Origin: Saccharothrix algeriensis | Lineage (GTDB): Bacteria > Actinomycetota > Actinomycetes > Mycobacteriales > Pseudonocardiaceae | DNA: 64,000 nucleotides | Reading direction: 5' to 3' | Assembly: GCF_016907655.1 (NCBI RefSeq) | Contig: NZ_JAFBCL010000001.1 | Coordinates: forward strand, 4,436,001 to 4,500,000 | In this document: positions 34,905 to 42,717 of the stretch, piece after piece | How the letters are laid out: every line of letters starts with the position of its first letter | How positions within the stretch are numbered: the stretch's first letter is position 1 | Position numbers and translations under genes: made by a program | The notes under the pieces: model-generated | What the model was told of the DNA's origin: nothing | The model's database searches: none | What the model saw: the letters and a program-made list of their open reading frames with translations, nothing else

Positions 34905-36155
34905 TCAGAGGAAGGCGTTGCCGGTGGCGATCTTGGGGCGGCCCAGCGGGGCGTGGTCGCGGCGGGTGGCGCGGCGGTAGAGGTCGGCGGTGCCCGCGGC
35001 GATCCCGGACCAGTCGAAGTCGGTGGCCAGGCGGGCCTTGGCGGCCCGGGCGCGGCGGGCCGCCGAGGGGCGGTCGTCCAGCACCGAGCGCACCGCCGAC
35101 GACAGGGCCTCGACGTCGCCCGGCGCGAAGGACAGGCCGGTCACGCCGTCCACCACGACCTCGCCGAGCCCCCCGGCGGTGGAGGCCACCAGCGGCGCCC
35201 CGGCGGCGGCGGCCTCCAGCGCCACGATCCCGAACGGCTCGTAGCGGCTGGGCAGCACCACCGCGTCCGCCGCCGCCAGCAGCGCCGCCAGGTCGCGGTC
35301 GGGCAGGTGGCCGGCGAACCGCACCGCCCGCCGCACCCGGTGCTTGCGGGCCTGCTCCTCCAGCCACCCCGCGTGCGTGCCGCCACCGGCCACCACCAGG
35401 CGGGCGCCCCGGTGCGCGCGGCGGATGCGGGGCAGGGCCGCGATCAGGTCCTGCACGCCCTTCTCCCACTCCAGCCGCCCGAAGAACAGCAGCAGCGGCG
35501 CGCCGTCGGGCGAGTGCGCCGCGCGGGCGGCGGCGACGTCGGCCGGGCGCACCCGCCACCGCCGCGGCTCGATGCCGTTGTGCAGCACGGTGATCCCGGC
35601 CGGGTCGACCTCGAACAGGTGGGCCGCCTCGGCGCGCATCGCCGCCGAGCAGGTGATCAGCGCGTCCGCCCGGTTGGCCAGCCACCACTCCACCGAGTGC
35701 ACCTGCCGGTTGAGCGGCTGCGACAGCCACCCGCCGTGCCGCCCGGCCTCGGTCGCGTGCACCGTCGCCACCAGCGGCGCGCCCGCGGCCTCGGCCAGCG
35801 CGATCGACGGGTGCGCCACGAGCCAGTCGTGCGCGTGCACCACGTCCGGCCGCCACCCGCGCAGCAGGGCCAGCCCGGCGCGGGTCATCGCGTGGCCCAT
35901 CGCCAGCGTCCACGCCACGAGGTCGCGCTCGAACACCAGGTGCGGCGGGTCCTCGGCCACCCGCACCAGCCGCACGCCCTCCACCACCGCGTCGGACGCG
36001 GGGTGGGTGACGGCGTCGGTCCCGGCCGGCTGCCGGCACAGCACGACGACCTCGTGCCCCAGCGCGGCCAACCGGGTGGCCAGCGCGTGCACGTGCCGGC
36101 CCAGCCCGCCCACGACGACCGGCGGGTACTCCCACGACAGCATCAGCACGCGCAC
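34905..36155 (-). CDS. GT4 glycosyltransferase, likely alpha-1,4-glucosyltransferase
   Basis: 416-residue GT-B enzyme. N-terminal MLSWEYPPVVVGGLGRHVHAL is the acceptor-side glycine loop of glycogen-synthase-like GT4 enzymes; FGRLEWEKGVQDLI and the EX7E motif EPFGIVALE mark the donor domain. It resembles mycobacterial Rv3032/GlgM-type glucan elongating enzymes. GTG 36155 gives the canonical MRVLMLSWEYPP start with GAGG seven bases upstream; ATG 36170 would add five residues. Followed upstream on the same strand by the GH57 branching enzyme and a methyltransferase. Confidence 0.9.
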   Translation of the reverse strand: MRVLMLSWEYPPVVVGGLGRHVHALATRLAALGHEVVVLCRQPAGTDAVTHPASDAVVEGVRLVRVAEDPPHLVFERDLVAWTLAMGHAMTRAGLALLRGWRPDVVHAHDWLVAHPSIALAEAAGAPLVATVHATEAGRHGGWLSQPLNRQVHSVEWWLANRADALITCSAAMRAEAAHLFEVDPAGITVLHNGIEPRRWRVRPADVAAARAAHSPDGAPLLLFFGRLEWEKGVQDLIAALPRIRRAHRGARLVVAGGGTHAGWLEEQARKHRVRRAVRFAGHLPDRDLAALLAAADAVVLPSRYEPFGIVALEAAAAGAPLVASTAGGLGEVVVDGVTGLSFAPGDVEALSSAVRSVLDDRPSAARRARAAKARLATDFDWSGIAAGTADLYRRATRRDHAPLGRPKIATGNAFL

Positions 36156-36420
36156 GCCGCATCCTCGCATTTCCTCGGTGCCCTGCGATCAACCGGAGGG
36201 GGAGCCACCACGCCGACCCCGGTGCACGGGGTGCTGCTCCGCGCCGCGCTGCTCGCGATCGGGTTCGCCGTAGGCCGCCGGGCGCGCGGGAGGCGGGCCG
36301 GGCCGGTCTGACCGGCCGACGCCGCCGGCCGGTCGGGGTCCCACCCGGTCGTGCGGGCGCGGGTCGACCGGCCCGGTCCGGCCGCCGAACGCGTCGAGGG
36401 GCGCGTCGGCTCCCGGGCCA

Positions 36421-37887
36421 TCAGGCGAGCCCCCGCGCGTCGAGGTGGCCGAACGGCCCGTCGACCCGGCGCAGCTCGGCGGCCCGCGCGCGGCCCCGCC
36501 CGCGCCGCAGCAGGGCGGCCAGCTCGGCGAAGCGGTCGGCGTGCGCCTTGGCGCGGTAGCGGGCGTAGTCGGCGGCGGAGTCCTTGGTGACCATGAACGC
36601 CCAGTCGCTGGACAGCGCCAGCAGCGCCTCGCGCACGGCCTGGTCGGCGACCGGGTCGCGGGTCGCGCCGGACAGGTCCAGGCCGAGCAGCTCGCGCTGC
36701 ACGCCCGCGTTGAGGTCCACCAGGTCGGCGACCTGCGGGCCGTTCCACACGTGCCAGTCCTTGCCCGCGCCCCACGACGACGGGTGGATCTCCACCGGGT
36801 CGCCCACGTGCCCGGCCTCCACCGCGCCGCGCAGGGTCGTCACGCCGACCCCGGCGGCCGGCAGCGCCCGCAGCACCGCCTCCAGCCACGCGGGCCCCTC
36901 GTGCCACCAGTGCCCGTACAGCTCGGTGTCGTACGCGGCGACGACCAGCGACGGCCGGCCGTGCCGCTCGCGCAGCGCCCGCAGCCGGCCCACCACCGTG
37001 TCCACGAAGTCGGCGGCGTGGCGCCGCACGGCCGCCGCCGCCGCGAGCGGGTCGTAGGGCTTCTTGTCCTGCGGCGCGACGTGGACCCCGGTGACCCGGG
37101 ACGGCTTGAGCCCGCTCGGGTGGTCGTAGGTGTGGAAGTCGCGGTAGGCCGGGTCGCCGGGGTAGCCGACCCTCGGCGACCAGACCCGGTAGGTCACCTC
37201 CAGGTCGCGCCCGAAGCACAGCACGTCCGACCCGCCCACCGGGCGGGCCGCCGCCGTGTCGCCGCGCAGCGACGGCCCGTCGACCAGGAACCGCCGCACG
37301 CCGGCCGCCGCGTACCCCTGCTCCAGGCCCGGCGCGTAGGCGCACTCGGGCGCCCAGATGCCCTCCGGCGCGCGGCCGACCCGGAGCCGGGTGTCGGCCA
37401 GGCCGGTGCGCAGCGAGAACGCCCGCACCGCCGGGTCCAGCAGCGGCTGGAACGGGTGCGCCGCCGGTCCGCCCAGCAGCTCGACGACCCGGCCGTCCAC
37501 CAGGGGCCGCAGCAGCGGGGAGAAGCCGTGCCGCCAGCGGGCCTCGAACCGCTCCAGCGCCCACCGCGACGCGCGGTGCTCGCGGGCGGCCAGGTCGGGC
37601 AGCCGGGGGCTCGCGCCGTGCGCCCGCAGCTGCCAGTCGCCCAGCCAGTCGTGCAGGCCGCGCAGGCAGTACGGGTCGTCCAGCTGCGCGGCCAGGACCG
37701 GCGTCACGCCCAGCGTCAGCACGTCCTCGCGGCCCTCGGCGGCGAACCGCTCCAGCAGGTCCACCACCGGCAGGTAGGAGTGCGCCCACGCCTGGTACAG
37801 CCATTCCTCGCCGACCGGCCAGGCGCCGTGGTGCGCCAGCCACGGCAGGTGGCTGTGCAGCACCAGGCAGAACGTGCCCTCGGTCAT
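36421..37887 (-). CDS. GH57 (DUF1957) 1,4-alpha-glucan branching enzyme
   Basis: 488 residues. GH57 regions: CLVLHSHLPWLAHHG at the N-terminus, nucleophile segment GIWAPECAYAPG, acid/base segment AYDTELYGHWWHEGP, and the C-terminal helical DUF1957 domain (VREALLALSSDWAFMVTKDS). Expected to branch a modified glucan made by the neighbouring GT4 enzyme, as proposed for Rv3031. ATG 37887 overlaps the methyltransferase stop (ATGA). It is a second branching enzyme in the window, unrelated in fold to GlgB. Confidence 0.92.
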   Translation of the reverse strand: MTEGTFCLVLHSHLPWLAHHGAWPVGEEWLYQAWAHSYLPVVDLLERFAAEGREDVLTLGVTPVLAAQLDDPYCLRGLHDWLGDWQLRAHGASPRLPDLAAREHRASRWALERFEARWRHGFSPLLRPLVDGRVVELLGGPAAHPFQPLLDPAVRAFSLRTGLADTRLRVGRAPEGIWAPECAYAPGLEQGYAAAGVRRFLVDGPSLRGDTAAARPVGGSDVLCFGRDLEVTYRVWSPRVGYPGDPAYRDFHTYDHPSGLKPSRVTGVHVAPQDKKPYDPLAAAAAVRRHAADFVDTVVGRLRALRERHGRPSLVVAAYDTELYGHWWHEGPAWLEAVLRALPAAGVGVTTLRGAVEAGHVGDPVEIHPSSWGAGKDWHVWNGPQVADLVDLNAGVQRELLGLDLSGATRDPVADQAVREALLALSSDWAFMVTKDSAADYARYRAKAHADRFAELAALLRRGRGRARAAELRRVDGPFGHLDARGLA

Positions 37888-38630
37888 GCGCGGACCGCCA
37901 CGGCCACCAGGTCCAGCGACGCGTCCAGGTCGTCGGGGGACAGCTCGAAGTCCGCGCTGCGCACGCCGCCGACCGCCGCCAGCAGGTCGGGCGGCCACGG
38001 CCCGCCGCCGACCGCGACCGCCACCTGGGCGTCGATGACCGAACCGCCGAAGCGCGCGTCCAGCTCGCGCAGCCGGGGGCCGTGCCGCAGCCCGGCGAGC
38101 CGCTCCACCGCCAGCCCGGCGCCCGTGAGCAGCCCGACCAGCTCGGCGGCGGACAGCTCCCGGGTGTGGAACGGGTTGAGCGGGGTGTCCCGGCCGGGGG
38201 AGAAGGTGATCCGGTTGGGCGTGGTCACCAGCAGCCGCCCGCCGGGCCGCAGGACCCGCGCGCACTCGGCGAGGAAGCCCTCCTGGTCCCACAGGTGCTC
38301 GATGACCTGCAGGTTGGCCACCACGTCGACGCTCGCCGCGCGCAGCGGCAGCGCCGCCAGGTTGCCGCGCAGCACGGCCAGCCCCGGGTAGGCCCGCGCC
38401 GCGTGGGCGGCGGTCGCCTCGTCGTAGTCCAGGGCGACCACCCGCGCGGCGCTGCGGGCGATCAGGGCCGCGCCGTAGCCCTCGCCGCAGCCGGCCTCCA
38501 GCACCACCGCGCCCGCGCAGTGGTGCACGAGGTCGAGGTAGGCCGCCTCGTGGCGGCGGAACCAGTAGTTCTCGACGGCGATCCCGGGCACGGTGCGCTC
38601 ACCGGTCAGGGGCAGCGGCTCGACGGTCAC
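37884..38630 (-). CDS. SAM-dependent methyltransferase next to GH57
   Basis: 248 residues. N-terminal PLTGERTVPG followed by NYWFRRHEAAY, motif I VVLEAGCGEGYGAAL, acidic motif VVALDYDEA, and LQVIEHLWDQEGFLAECARVLRPGGRLLVTTPN, as in sugar or lipid methyltransferases. From memory it corresponds to Rv3030, linked to methylglucose lipopolysaccharide. The start is GTG 38630; the longer open frame upstream is low in coding character. Coupled to the GH57 gene by ATGA. A dyad 22 bp upstream may regulate it. Confidence 0.88.
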   Translation of the reverse strand: MTVEPLPLTGERTVPGIAVENYWFRRHEAAYLDLVHHCAGAVVLEAGCGEGYGAALIARSAARVVALDYDEATAAHAARAYPGLAVLRGNLAALPLRAASVDVVANLQVIEHLWDQEGFLAECARVLRPGGRLLVTTPNRITFSPGRDTPLNPFHTRELSAAELVGLLTGAGLAVERLAGLRHGPRLRELDARFGGSVIDAQVAVAVGGGPWPPDLLAAVGGVRSADFELSPDDLDASLDLVAVAVRA

Positions 38631-38947
38631 GCGATCAGGGTAGTTGTCCGTTACTCGCGGGTAGCCATCGCCTGCCGCATCGGGTGTCACTGTTTCGTGT
38701 GAACTTTGTCGGCGGTGATTACCGGAAGCCCGGTGCGGCACGCATTCCCGCGTACTAACCCCTTTCCTGGAGAATGACACTATCGAGTGACGTGGGCACT
38801 TGTCCCGTTGATCTACTATTCTGTTGTTTGCGCAGACAGGCGGCTTGGGCCGGCCGGTGGCACGGCGGGCCGCCGGGCCTCTCCGACGCTGGTTCAGCCC
38901 TCTCACGCTGGGTATCCTCGGTCAATCTTCGAACGAGTGGGGCGGCC
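38631..38947. other. 317-bp divergent intergenic region, A/T-richer
   Basis: Lies between the methyltransferase (minus) and the DivIVA-like gene (plus). I see no gene. It contains the dyad TACTCGCGGGTA at 38652-38663 and an A/T-rich patch around 38760-38830 (GTTGATCTACTATTCTG) likely to hold the promoter of the plus-strand operon. Confidence 0.6.
38652..38663. promoter_or_regulatory. Candidate operator TACTCGCGGGTA (copy 1)
   Basis: A near-palindromic 12-mer (GTTACTCGCGGGTAGCC in context), 22 bp upstream of the methyltransferase start. The identical 12-mer occurs upstream of etfB at 42562-42573. Two identical dyads in promoter regions 4 kb apart suggest one regulator. Confidence 0.5.
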
Positions 38948-39976
38948 ATGAGTGCGAAAGAGCCGGAGATTGTTCCGCTGCACGCGGATTTCGACGTCGT
39001 GTACCGCGGTTTCCACCGCCGACAGGTGATCGAGCACATCGAGAGCCTGGAGGAGCAGCTGCGCTTCACCAGCGTGGACCGTGCCGAGGCGTTGGCGCAG
39101 GCGGCCGACCTGCGCAAGCTGCTGGAGATGACCAGACTCGACCTGGAGGAGGCGCGGGCCAGGGTGGAGCGGCTGGAGATGTCGCCCAACACCACGGCCG
39201 GCGCGACCGAGCGCCTGCACCGGATGCTGCTGCTCGCCGAGGACGAGTCCGCCGAGGTGCGGCTGCGCGCCGAGCGCGACGCGGAGGCGCTGCGGCAGCG
39301 CACCGGGGTGGAGCTGGCCGAGCAGCGCAAGCGGGCCGAGGAGGAGATCGCCGCGCTGCGCGCCGCCGCCGAGGAGGAGGCGGCGCGGCAGCGGGAGGCC
39401 GCCGCCCAGCGGGCCGCCGAGCTGGGCCGGTTCGAGGTCGACCTGGACCGCCGGCGCGTCGAGGGCGAGGCCCACCTCCAGGCCCGGACCGAGGAGGTCG
39501 AGCAGCAGTGCGCGGCGGCCCTGGCGCAGGCCCGGGAGGACGCCGACCGCCTGCTGCGCGAGGCGGGCGAGCGGTGCGCGCAGCTGGAGTCCGAGTCCGA
39601 GGCCAAGCGGGTCAAGGCGAACAACTTCTTCGAGCTGACGATGACCAGGCGGCGCAAGGAGGCCGACCAGCAGTTCGCCGAGCAGGAGCAGCTCGCCAAG
39701 GCGCGCGGCGGCTTCCTGCTGGAGCTGGCCTGCCGGGAGGCGCGGCGGCGGATAGCGGAGATCCAGCAGGAGGCCGCGCAGCTGGACGAGCTGCGCCGGA
39801 CCGTCGCCGACCAGCTCGCCGCCGCGCGCTCGGTGCTGGCGGCGGCGCAGGACCGGATGCCGGGCCCGATCCCGCAGCAGCAGTCGACGGACGCGGCGGT
39901 CGTGGCGCCCGCGCCCACCGCGGCGCGGGCGGCGGAGGGGCCGGGCGTGGCGGACGGGGAAAGGGTCGGCGCTTGA
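38948..39976 (+). CDS. DivIVA-like coiled-coil protein
   Basis: 342 residues. The N-terminal segment ADFDVVYRGFHRRQVIEHIE resembles the membrane-binding DivIVA domain (F-x3-RGY/F-x2-x-x-V). Residues from about 28 to 310 are almost continuous heptad-rich coiled coil with Glu/Arg/Ala, and the tail is Pro/Ala-rich. Such proteins in filamentous actinomycetes organise the tip of the hypha or the septum. ATG 38948 is chosen because it directly precedes the DivIVA-like segment; an earlier in-frame ATG at 38774 would add a Cys-rich unrelated stretch. First gene of a three-gene set; coupled to the next by TTGA. Confidence 0.82.
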   Translation: MSAKEPEIVPLHADFDVVYRGFHRRQVIEHIESLEEQLRFTSVDRAEALAQAADLRKLLEMTRLDLEEARARVERLEMSPNTTAGATERLHRMLLLAEDESAEVRLRAERDAEALRQRTGVELAEQRKRAEEEIAALRAAAEEEAARQREAAAQRAAELGRFEVDLDRRRVEGEAHLQARTEEVEQQCAAALAQAREDADRLLREAGERCAQLESESEAKRVKANNFFELTMTRRRKEADQQFAEQEQLAKARGGFLLELACREARRRIAEIQQEAAQLDELRRTVADQLAAARSVLAAAQDRMPGPIPQQQSTDAAVVAPAPTAARAAEGPGVADGERVGA

Positions 39977-40569
39977 TCCGCGCGGGGCTGCCGATCGCGC
40001 CGCTGGTCGTGGGCACGGTCGTGGTGCCCGCGGCGATGACCGCGTTCGGCTTCTCGGTCTACGGCGACGAGCTGAGCGGTGTGCTGTCGATCCGGTCGGC
40101 GTCCACGTCGGCCGGCCTGCGCGTCGCGCACCCGACCCGGCGGCCGGTGCCGGTGCGGCCCACCGAGGAGCCGCTGGCCGGCACCGCGTCCCCGGCGTCG
40201 GCCGCGCGGTCGCCGGAGTCGGTCCGGCGGCAGGTCGCGGAGCTGTTCGCCCGCCACGGGACCGCCGGCGTCGAGTTCGCGCCGGGCGGCGCGGACTGCG
40301 CCGGGCGCTGCGCGGAGGTCCTCCGGGAGCTGGCGGTCCTGCTGCGCGGCGCGCCCGGCGCCCCGGTCGCGCTCGTCGCGCACGCGTGGGACGGGGAGGC
40401 GGCGGACCGCCGCGGCGTCCCGCCGGCCGCGCGGCGCGCCGAGCTGGTGAAGCGGTCCCTGGTCGCGCGGGGCGTGCCGGAAGAGGCCATCAGCACGCGG
40501 GTCGCGGTCGACCCGGTGTGGGGTCCGCCGTCCGCGGGCGGGCCGCACGTCGACGTGCTCGTCGGGTAG
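39973..40569 (+). CDS. OmpA-like domain protein with N-terminal membrane anchor
   Basis: 198 residues. Starts at TTG 39973 within the TTGA overlap with the coiled-coil gene. N-terminal hydrophobic segment LPIAPLVVGTVVVPAAMTAF, a Pro/Thr-rich linker, then an OmpA-like region (about 95-198: ELFARHGTAGVEFAPG, ALVAHAWDG, ARRAELVKRSLVARGVPEEAI) that keeps the spacing of peptidoglycan-binding OmpA domains. It probably sits outside the membrane and contacts cell wall. A remote match; the exact family is uncertain. Confidence 0.7.
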   Translation: MIRAGLPIAPLVVGTVVVPAAMTAFGFSVYGDELSGVLSIRSASTSAGLRVAHPTRRPVPVRPTEEPLAGTASPASAARSPESVRRQVAELFARHGTAGVEFAPGGADCAGRCAEVLRELAVLLRGAPGAPVALVAHAWDGEAADRRGVPPAARRAELVKRSLVARGVPEEAISTRVAVDPVWGPPSAGGPHVDVLVG

Positions 40570-40576
40570 GAGCGTC

Positions 40577-41347
40577 ATGTCAGGTGCGGTCGCGTTCGTG
40601 TTCGGGCTGTGCGCCCTGTCCTTCGCGGCGGGTTGCGTGCTGACGGCGTGCATGCTCCGGCGCGAGCCGGAGCCGCCGGAGCCGGAACCGGTCGCCGAGC
40701 GGCCCGAGCCGCCGAGGCTGGACCTGCGCTGGCCGCCGGAGGACTACGCGACCAAGCCGATCCACCGCAACCCGGTGGTGGGCCTGCCGCTGTCGGCCCC
40801 GCCCGCCGAGCAGGTGCGGCCGGCGCTGACGCTGGTGCCGTCCCCGGACGCCGGGGACGGCGAGGAGACTGCGGCCGGCGAGGACGACCGCGCCGGGCAG
40901 GAGCGGGAGGACGAAGTCCGGTTGACCGCCGACGCGCACGCCGGGGTCGAGGGGTGCGGGGCGCCCGCGGCGGAGCCGCCGGCGCGACGGGAGTCCGAAG
41001 CGCCTGTCGAACCCGCGCCCGTGCCGCCGGCGCCGGTCGACGGGGCGCCCGCGCCGCCGGGAGCGGACGCCGAGCCGCCGCTGCGGGTGCTGCCGGCGGT
41101 GCCGGAGTCGGCGGTGGCCGGGTCGGGGGCGCCGGACGGGTCGTCACCGGCGCTGTCGGTGCTGCCCGCGCACCCGGAGACCGGGTCGCCGCCGGTGCTC
41201 TCGGTGCTGCCGGAGCCCGGGGAGCGGGCGGACCCGCCGGTCGAGGAGGAGTCCGACCCGGCGCCGCCGGTCCCGTGGTCGGGAGCAGGTGGTCCGGGCC
41301 ACCGCCTGCCGCGCTCCTCCGGGACGACCGGGTTCCGGGACGGCTAG
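40577..41347 (+). CDS. Membrane-anchored Pro/Glu/Ala-rich protein
   Basis: 256 residues, no recognised family. One N-terminal membrane helix (AVAFVFGLCALSFAAGCVLTACML), then a long disordered tail rich in Pro, Glu and Ala. The motif L-x-V-L-P recurs (LRVLPAVPE, LSVLPAHPE, LSVLPEPGE), spaced about 18-29 residues. ATG 40577 with AGGAG upstream, 7 bp after the OmpA-like gene. Probably acts with the two preceding gene products at the envelope; could be an adaptor with short linear motifs. Confidence 0.7.
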   Translation: MSGAVAFVFGLCALSFAAGCVLTACMLRREPEPPEPEPVAERPEPPRLDLRWPPEDYATKPIHRNPVVGLPLSAPPAEQVRPALTLVPSPDAGDGEETAAGEDDRAGQEREDEVRLTADAHAGVEGCGAPAAEPPARRESEAPVEPAPVPPAPVDGAPAPPGADAEPPLRVLPAVPESAVAGSGAPDGSSPALSVLPAHPETGSPPVLSVLPEPGERADPPVEEESDPAPPVPWSGAGGPGHRLPRSSGTTGFRDG

Positions 41348-41366
41348 GCGGCGGCGCCGACCGCGC

Positions 41367-41510
41367 TCAGCGCTTGCGGAACTTCCGCAGGAGCTGCTGG
41401 GCCTTGACCTTGTTGCGGGGGTCCCGGGCGGCGTGCTTGAGCTGCTCGGTGACCCGCCGGCCCTGGGGGCTGCGGGCGAAGGCGGTGATCCTGCTCAACA
41501 GCGATGCCAT
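41367..41510 (-). CDS. Small basic conserved-type protein, 47 aa
   Basis: Reads MASLLSRITAFARSPQGRRV, then TEQLKHAARDPRNKVKAQQL and LRKFRKR. Amphipathic and strongly basic, without a membrane segment. ATG 41510 has AAGGAGAG ideally spaced upstream, and codon use matches real genes. Small proteins of this character are common in actinobacteria without known function. It lies downstream of degV on the same strand, convergent to the Pro-rich gene. Confidence 0.75.
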   Translation of the reverse strand: MASLLSRITAFARSPQGRRVTEQLKHAARDPRNKVKAQQLLRKFRKR

Positions 41511-41559
41511 GCTCTCTCCTTTCCCCACCAGGGCAACGAGCAAACCCCACCCGGAGTTC

Positions 41560-42426
41560 CTAAACCGGCGAAACGGTCACCCCGACCGCCCCCGGACCGA
41601 GGTGCGCGCCGACGGCCGAGCTGACCTGGGTGACCAGGAACCGCCGGACGTCGGGCAGCCTGGACCGCAGCTGGTCGAGCACCGACCGGGCCCGCTCCGG
41701 CGCGCCGAAGTGCTCGACGGCGATGTCCACCTGGCCGCCGCCGGCCCGCCGCACCGCGATGTCGATCATCTTGCGCAGGGCGCGCTCCCCGCCGAGCACC
41801 TTCTCCAGCGGCGCGATCCGCCCGTCCGCCACGGTCAGCAGCGGCTTCATCGACAGCGCGGACCCCAGCAGCGCCGCCGCCGCGCCGATCCGCCCGCCGC
41901 GCCGCAGGTACTCCAGGGTGTCCACGTAGATCAGCTCCGAGCTGCGGTCGGCGCTGCGCCGCGCGGCGGCGAGCACGCGGTCCACGTCGGCGCCGACCGC
42001 CGCGGCCGTCGCCGCCGCCACGACCGCGTACCCGAGGCTCATGCCGCACGTCCGCGTGTCCACGACGTGCACCGGCACCCGCGCCTGCGCCGCGGCCTCG
42101 CGGGCCGCCTCCGCGGTCCGCGACAGCGCGGTGGACACGTGCAGCGACACGATCGCCCGCACGCCCGAGGTCGCCAGGTCGGCGTAGGACCAGAAGAACG
42201 CGCCGGGGTCGGGCGGCGCGGTGGCGACGTCGAGCTGGTCGCGCATGGCCTCGCCCAGCTCCGCCAGCGGCACGCGGGCCTCGTCGTCGACCCGGTCCCC
42301 GATGCGGACCTGGAGCTGCACGACGGTGACCCCGAGCTTCTCGGCCAGCTGCGCCGGCAGGCACGCGGTGGAGTCGGTGACGACCGCTACGCGCCCGGCC
42401 GGTCTGCGTGTGTCGGATCTGGGCAT
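41560..42426 (-). CDS. DegV family fatty-acid-binding protein
   Basis: 288 residues. N-terminal VAVVTDSTACLPAQLAEKLG, IVSLHVSTALSRTAEAA and VVDTRTCGMSLGYAV are the fatty-acid-contacting loops of the DegV fold, and YLRRGGRIGAAAALLGSALSMKPLL is the family signature. In firmicutes DegV-type proteins (FakB) present fatty acids to a kinase; no kinase gene is adjacent here. ATG 42426 is preferred over an earlier start that adds 19 residues. Divergent from etfBA. Confidence 0.92.
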   Translation of the reverse strand: MPRSDTRRPAGRVAVVTDSTACLPAQLAEKLGVTVVQLQVRIGDRVDDEARVPLAELGEAMRDQLDVATAPPDPGAFFWSYADLATSGVRAIVSLHVSTALSRTAEAAREAAAQARVPVHVVDTRTCGMSLGYAVVAAATAAAVGADVDRVLAAARRSADRSSELIYVDTLEYLRRGGRIGAAAALLGSALSMKPLLTVADGRIAPLEKVLGGERALRKMIDIAVRRAGGGQVDIAVEHFGAPERARSVLDQLRSRLPDVRRFLVTQVSSAVGAHLGPGAVGVTVSPV

Positions 42427-42561
42427 GTGTCCGGACCCTAGCCGAGCGGCGACCCGGTTCGTAACGCTGCCAAGGGCACGCACGATGTCATTCCAATGGC
42501 CTTATAACGCTTGTGGGGATCGTCACGCGCTATGGGTGCTAGCTGCTGCTTGCACCCCTGC

Positions 42562-42573
42562 TACTCGCGGGTA
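42562..42573. promoter_or_regulatory. Candidate operator TACTCGCGGGTA (copy 2)
   Basis: The same 12-mer as at 38652-38663, here in CTACTCGCGGGTAAC between degV and etfB, 144 bp before the etfB start. The surrounding region (42470-42620) is A/T-richer and also holds GGGTGC...GCACCC, a 6-bp inverted repeat. Likely a binding site for a repressor of lipid-oxidation genes; the regulator is not identified. Confidence 0.5.
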
Positions 42574-42717
42574 ACATTCGGGTGGCAGACACCACCATGC
42601 CATTGCCGTGCTGACATGGCAGGGTCACGATTCACACTGGAACACCCGGCGACCGGTCGCAGGCCACCACGCCGCCCGATGACTCGCCGCCCGTCCGCAG
42701 GAGGTCGAAGAGGACCC

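Noticed and set aside
36222-36311. Possible 29-codon plus-strand frame with one hydrophobic segment (LLRAALLAIGFAVGRR)
   Set aside because: The GTG is too far from the GGAGGGGGAG upstream, and nothing supports translation; it lies between two minus-strand genes. Kept only as a note.
38774-38947. In-frame N-terminal extension of the DivIVA-like gene containing CPVDLLFCCLRR, similar to a Cys leader peptide
   Set aside because: It continues in frame into the coiled-coil protein without a stop, has no ribosome site, and no sulfur gene follows. The similarity to VDLL leader peptides is probably chance.
42530-42560. GGGTGC...GCACCC inverted repeat upstream of etfB as a riboswitch
   Set aside because: Only a 6-bp stem with a 12-nt loop and no conserved riboswitch core was seen; it is more likely part of the promoter region.
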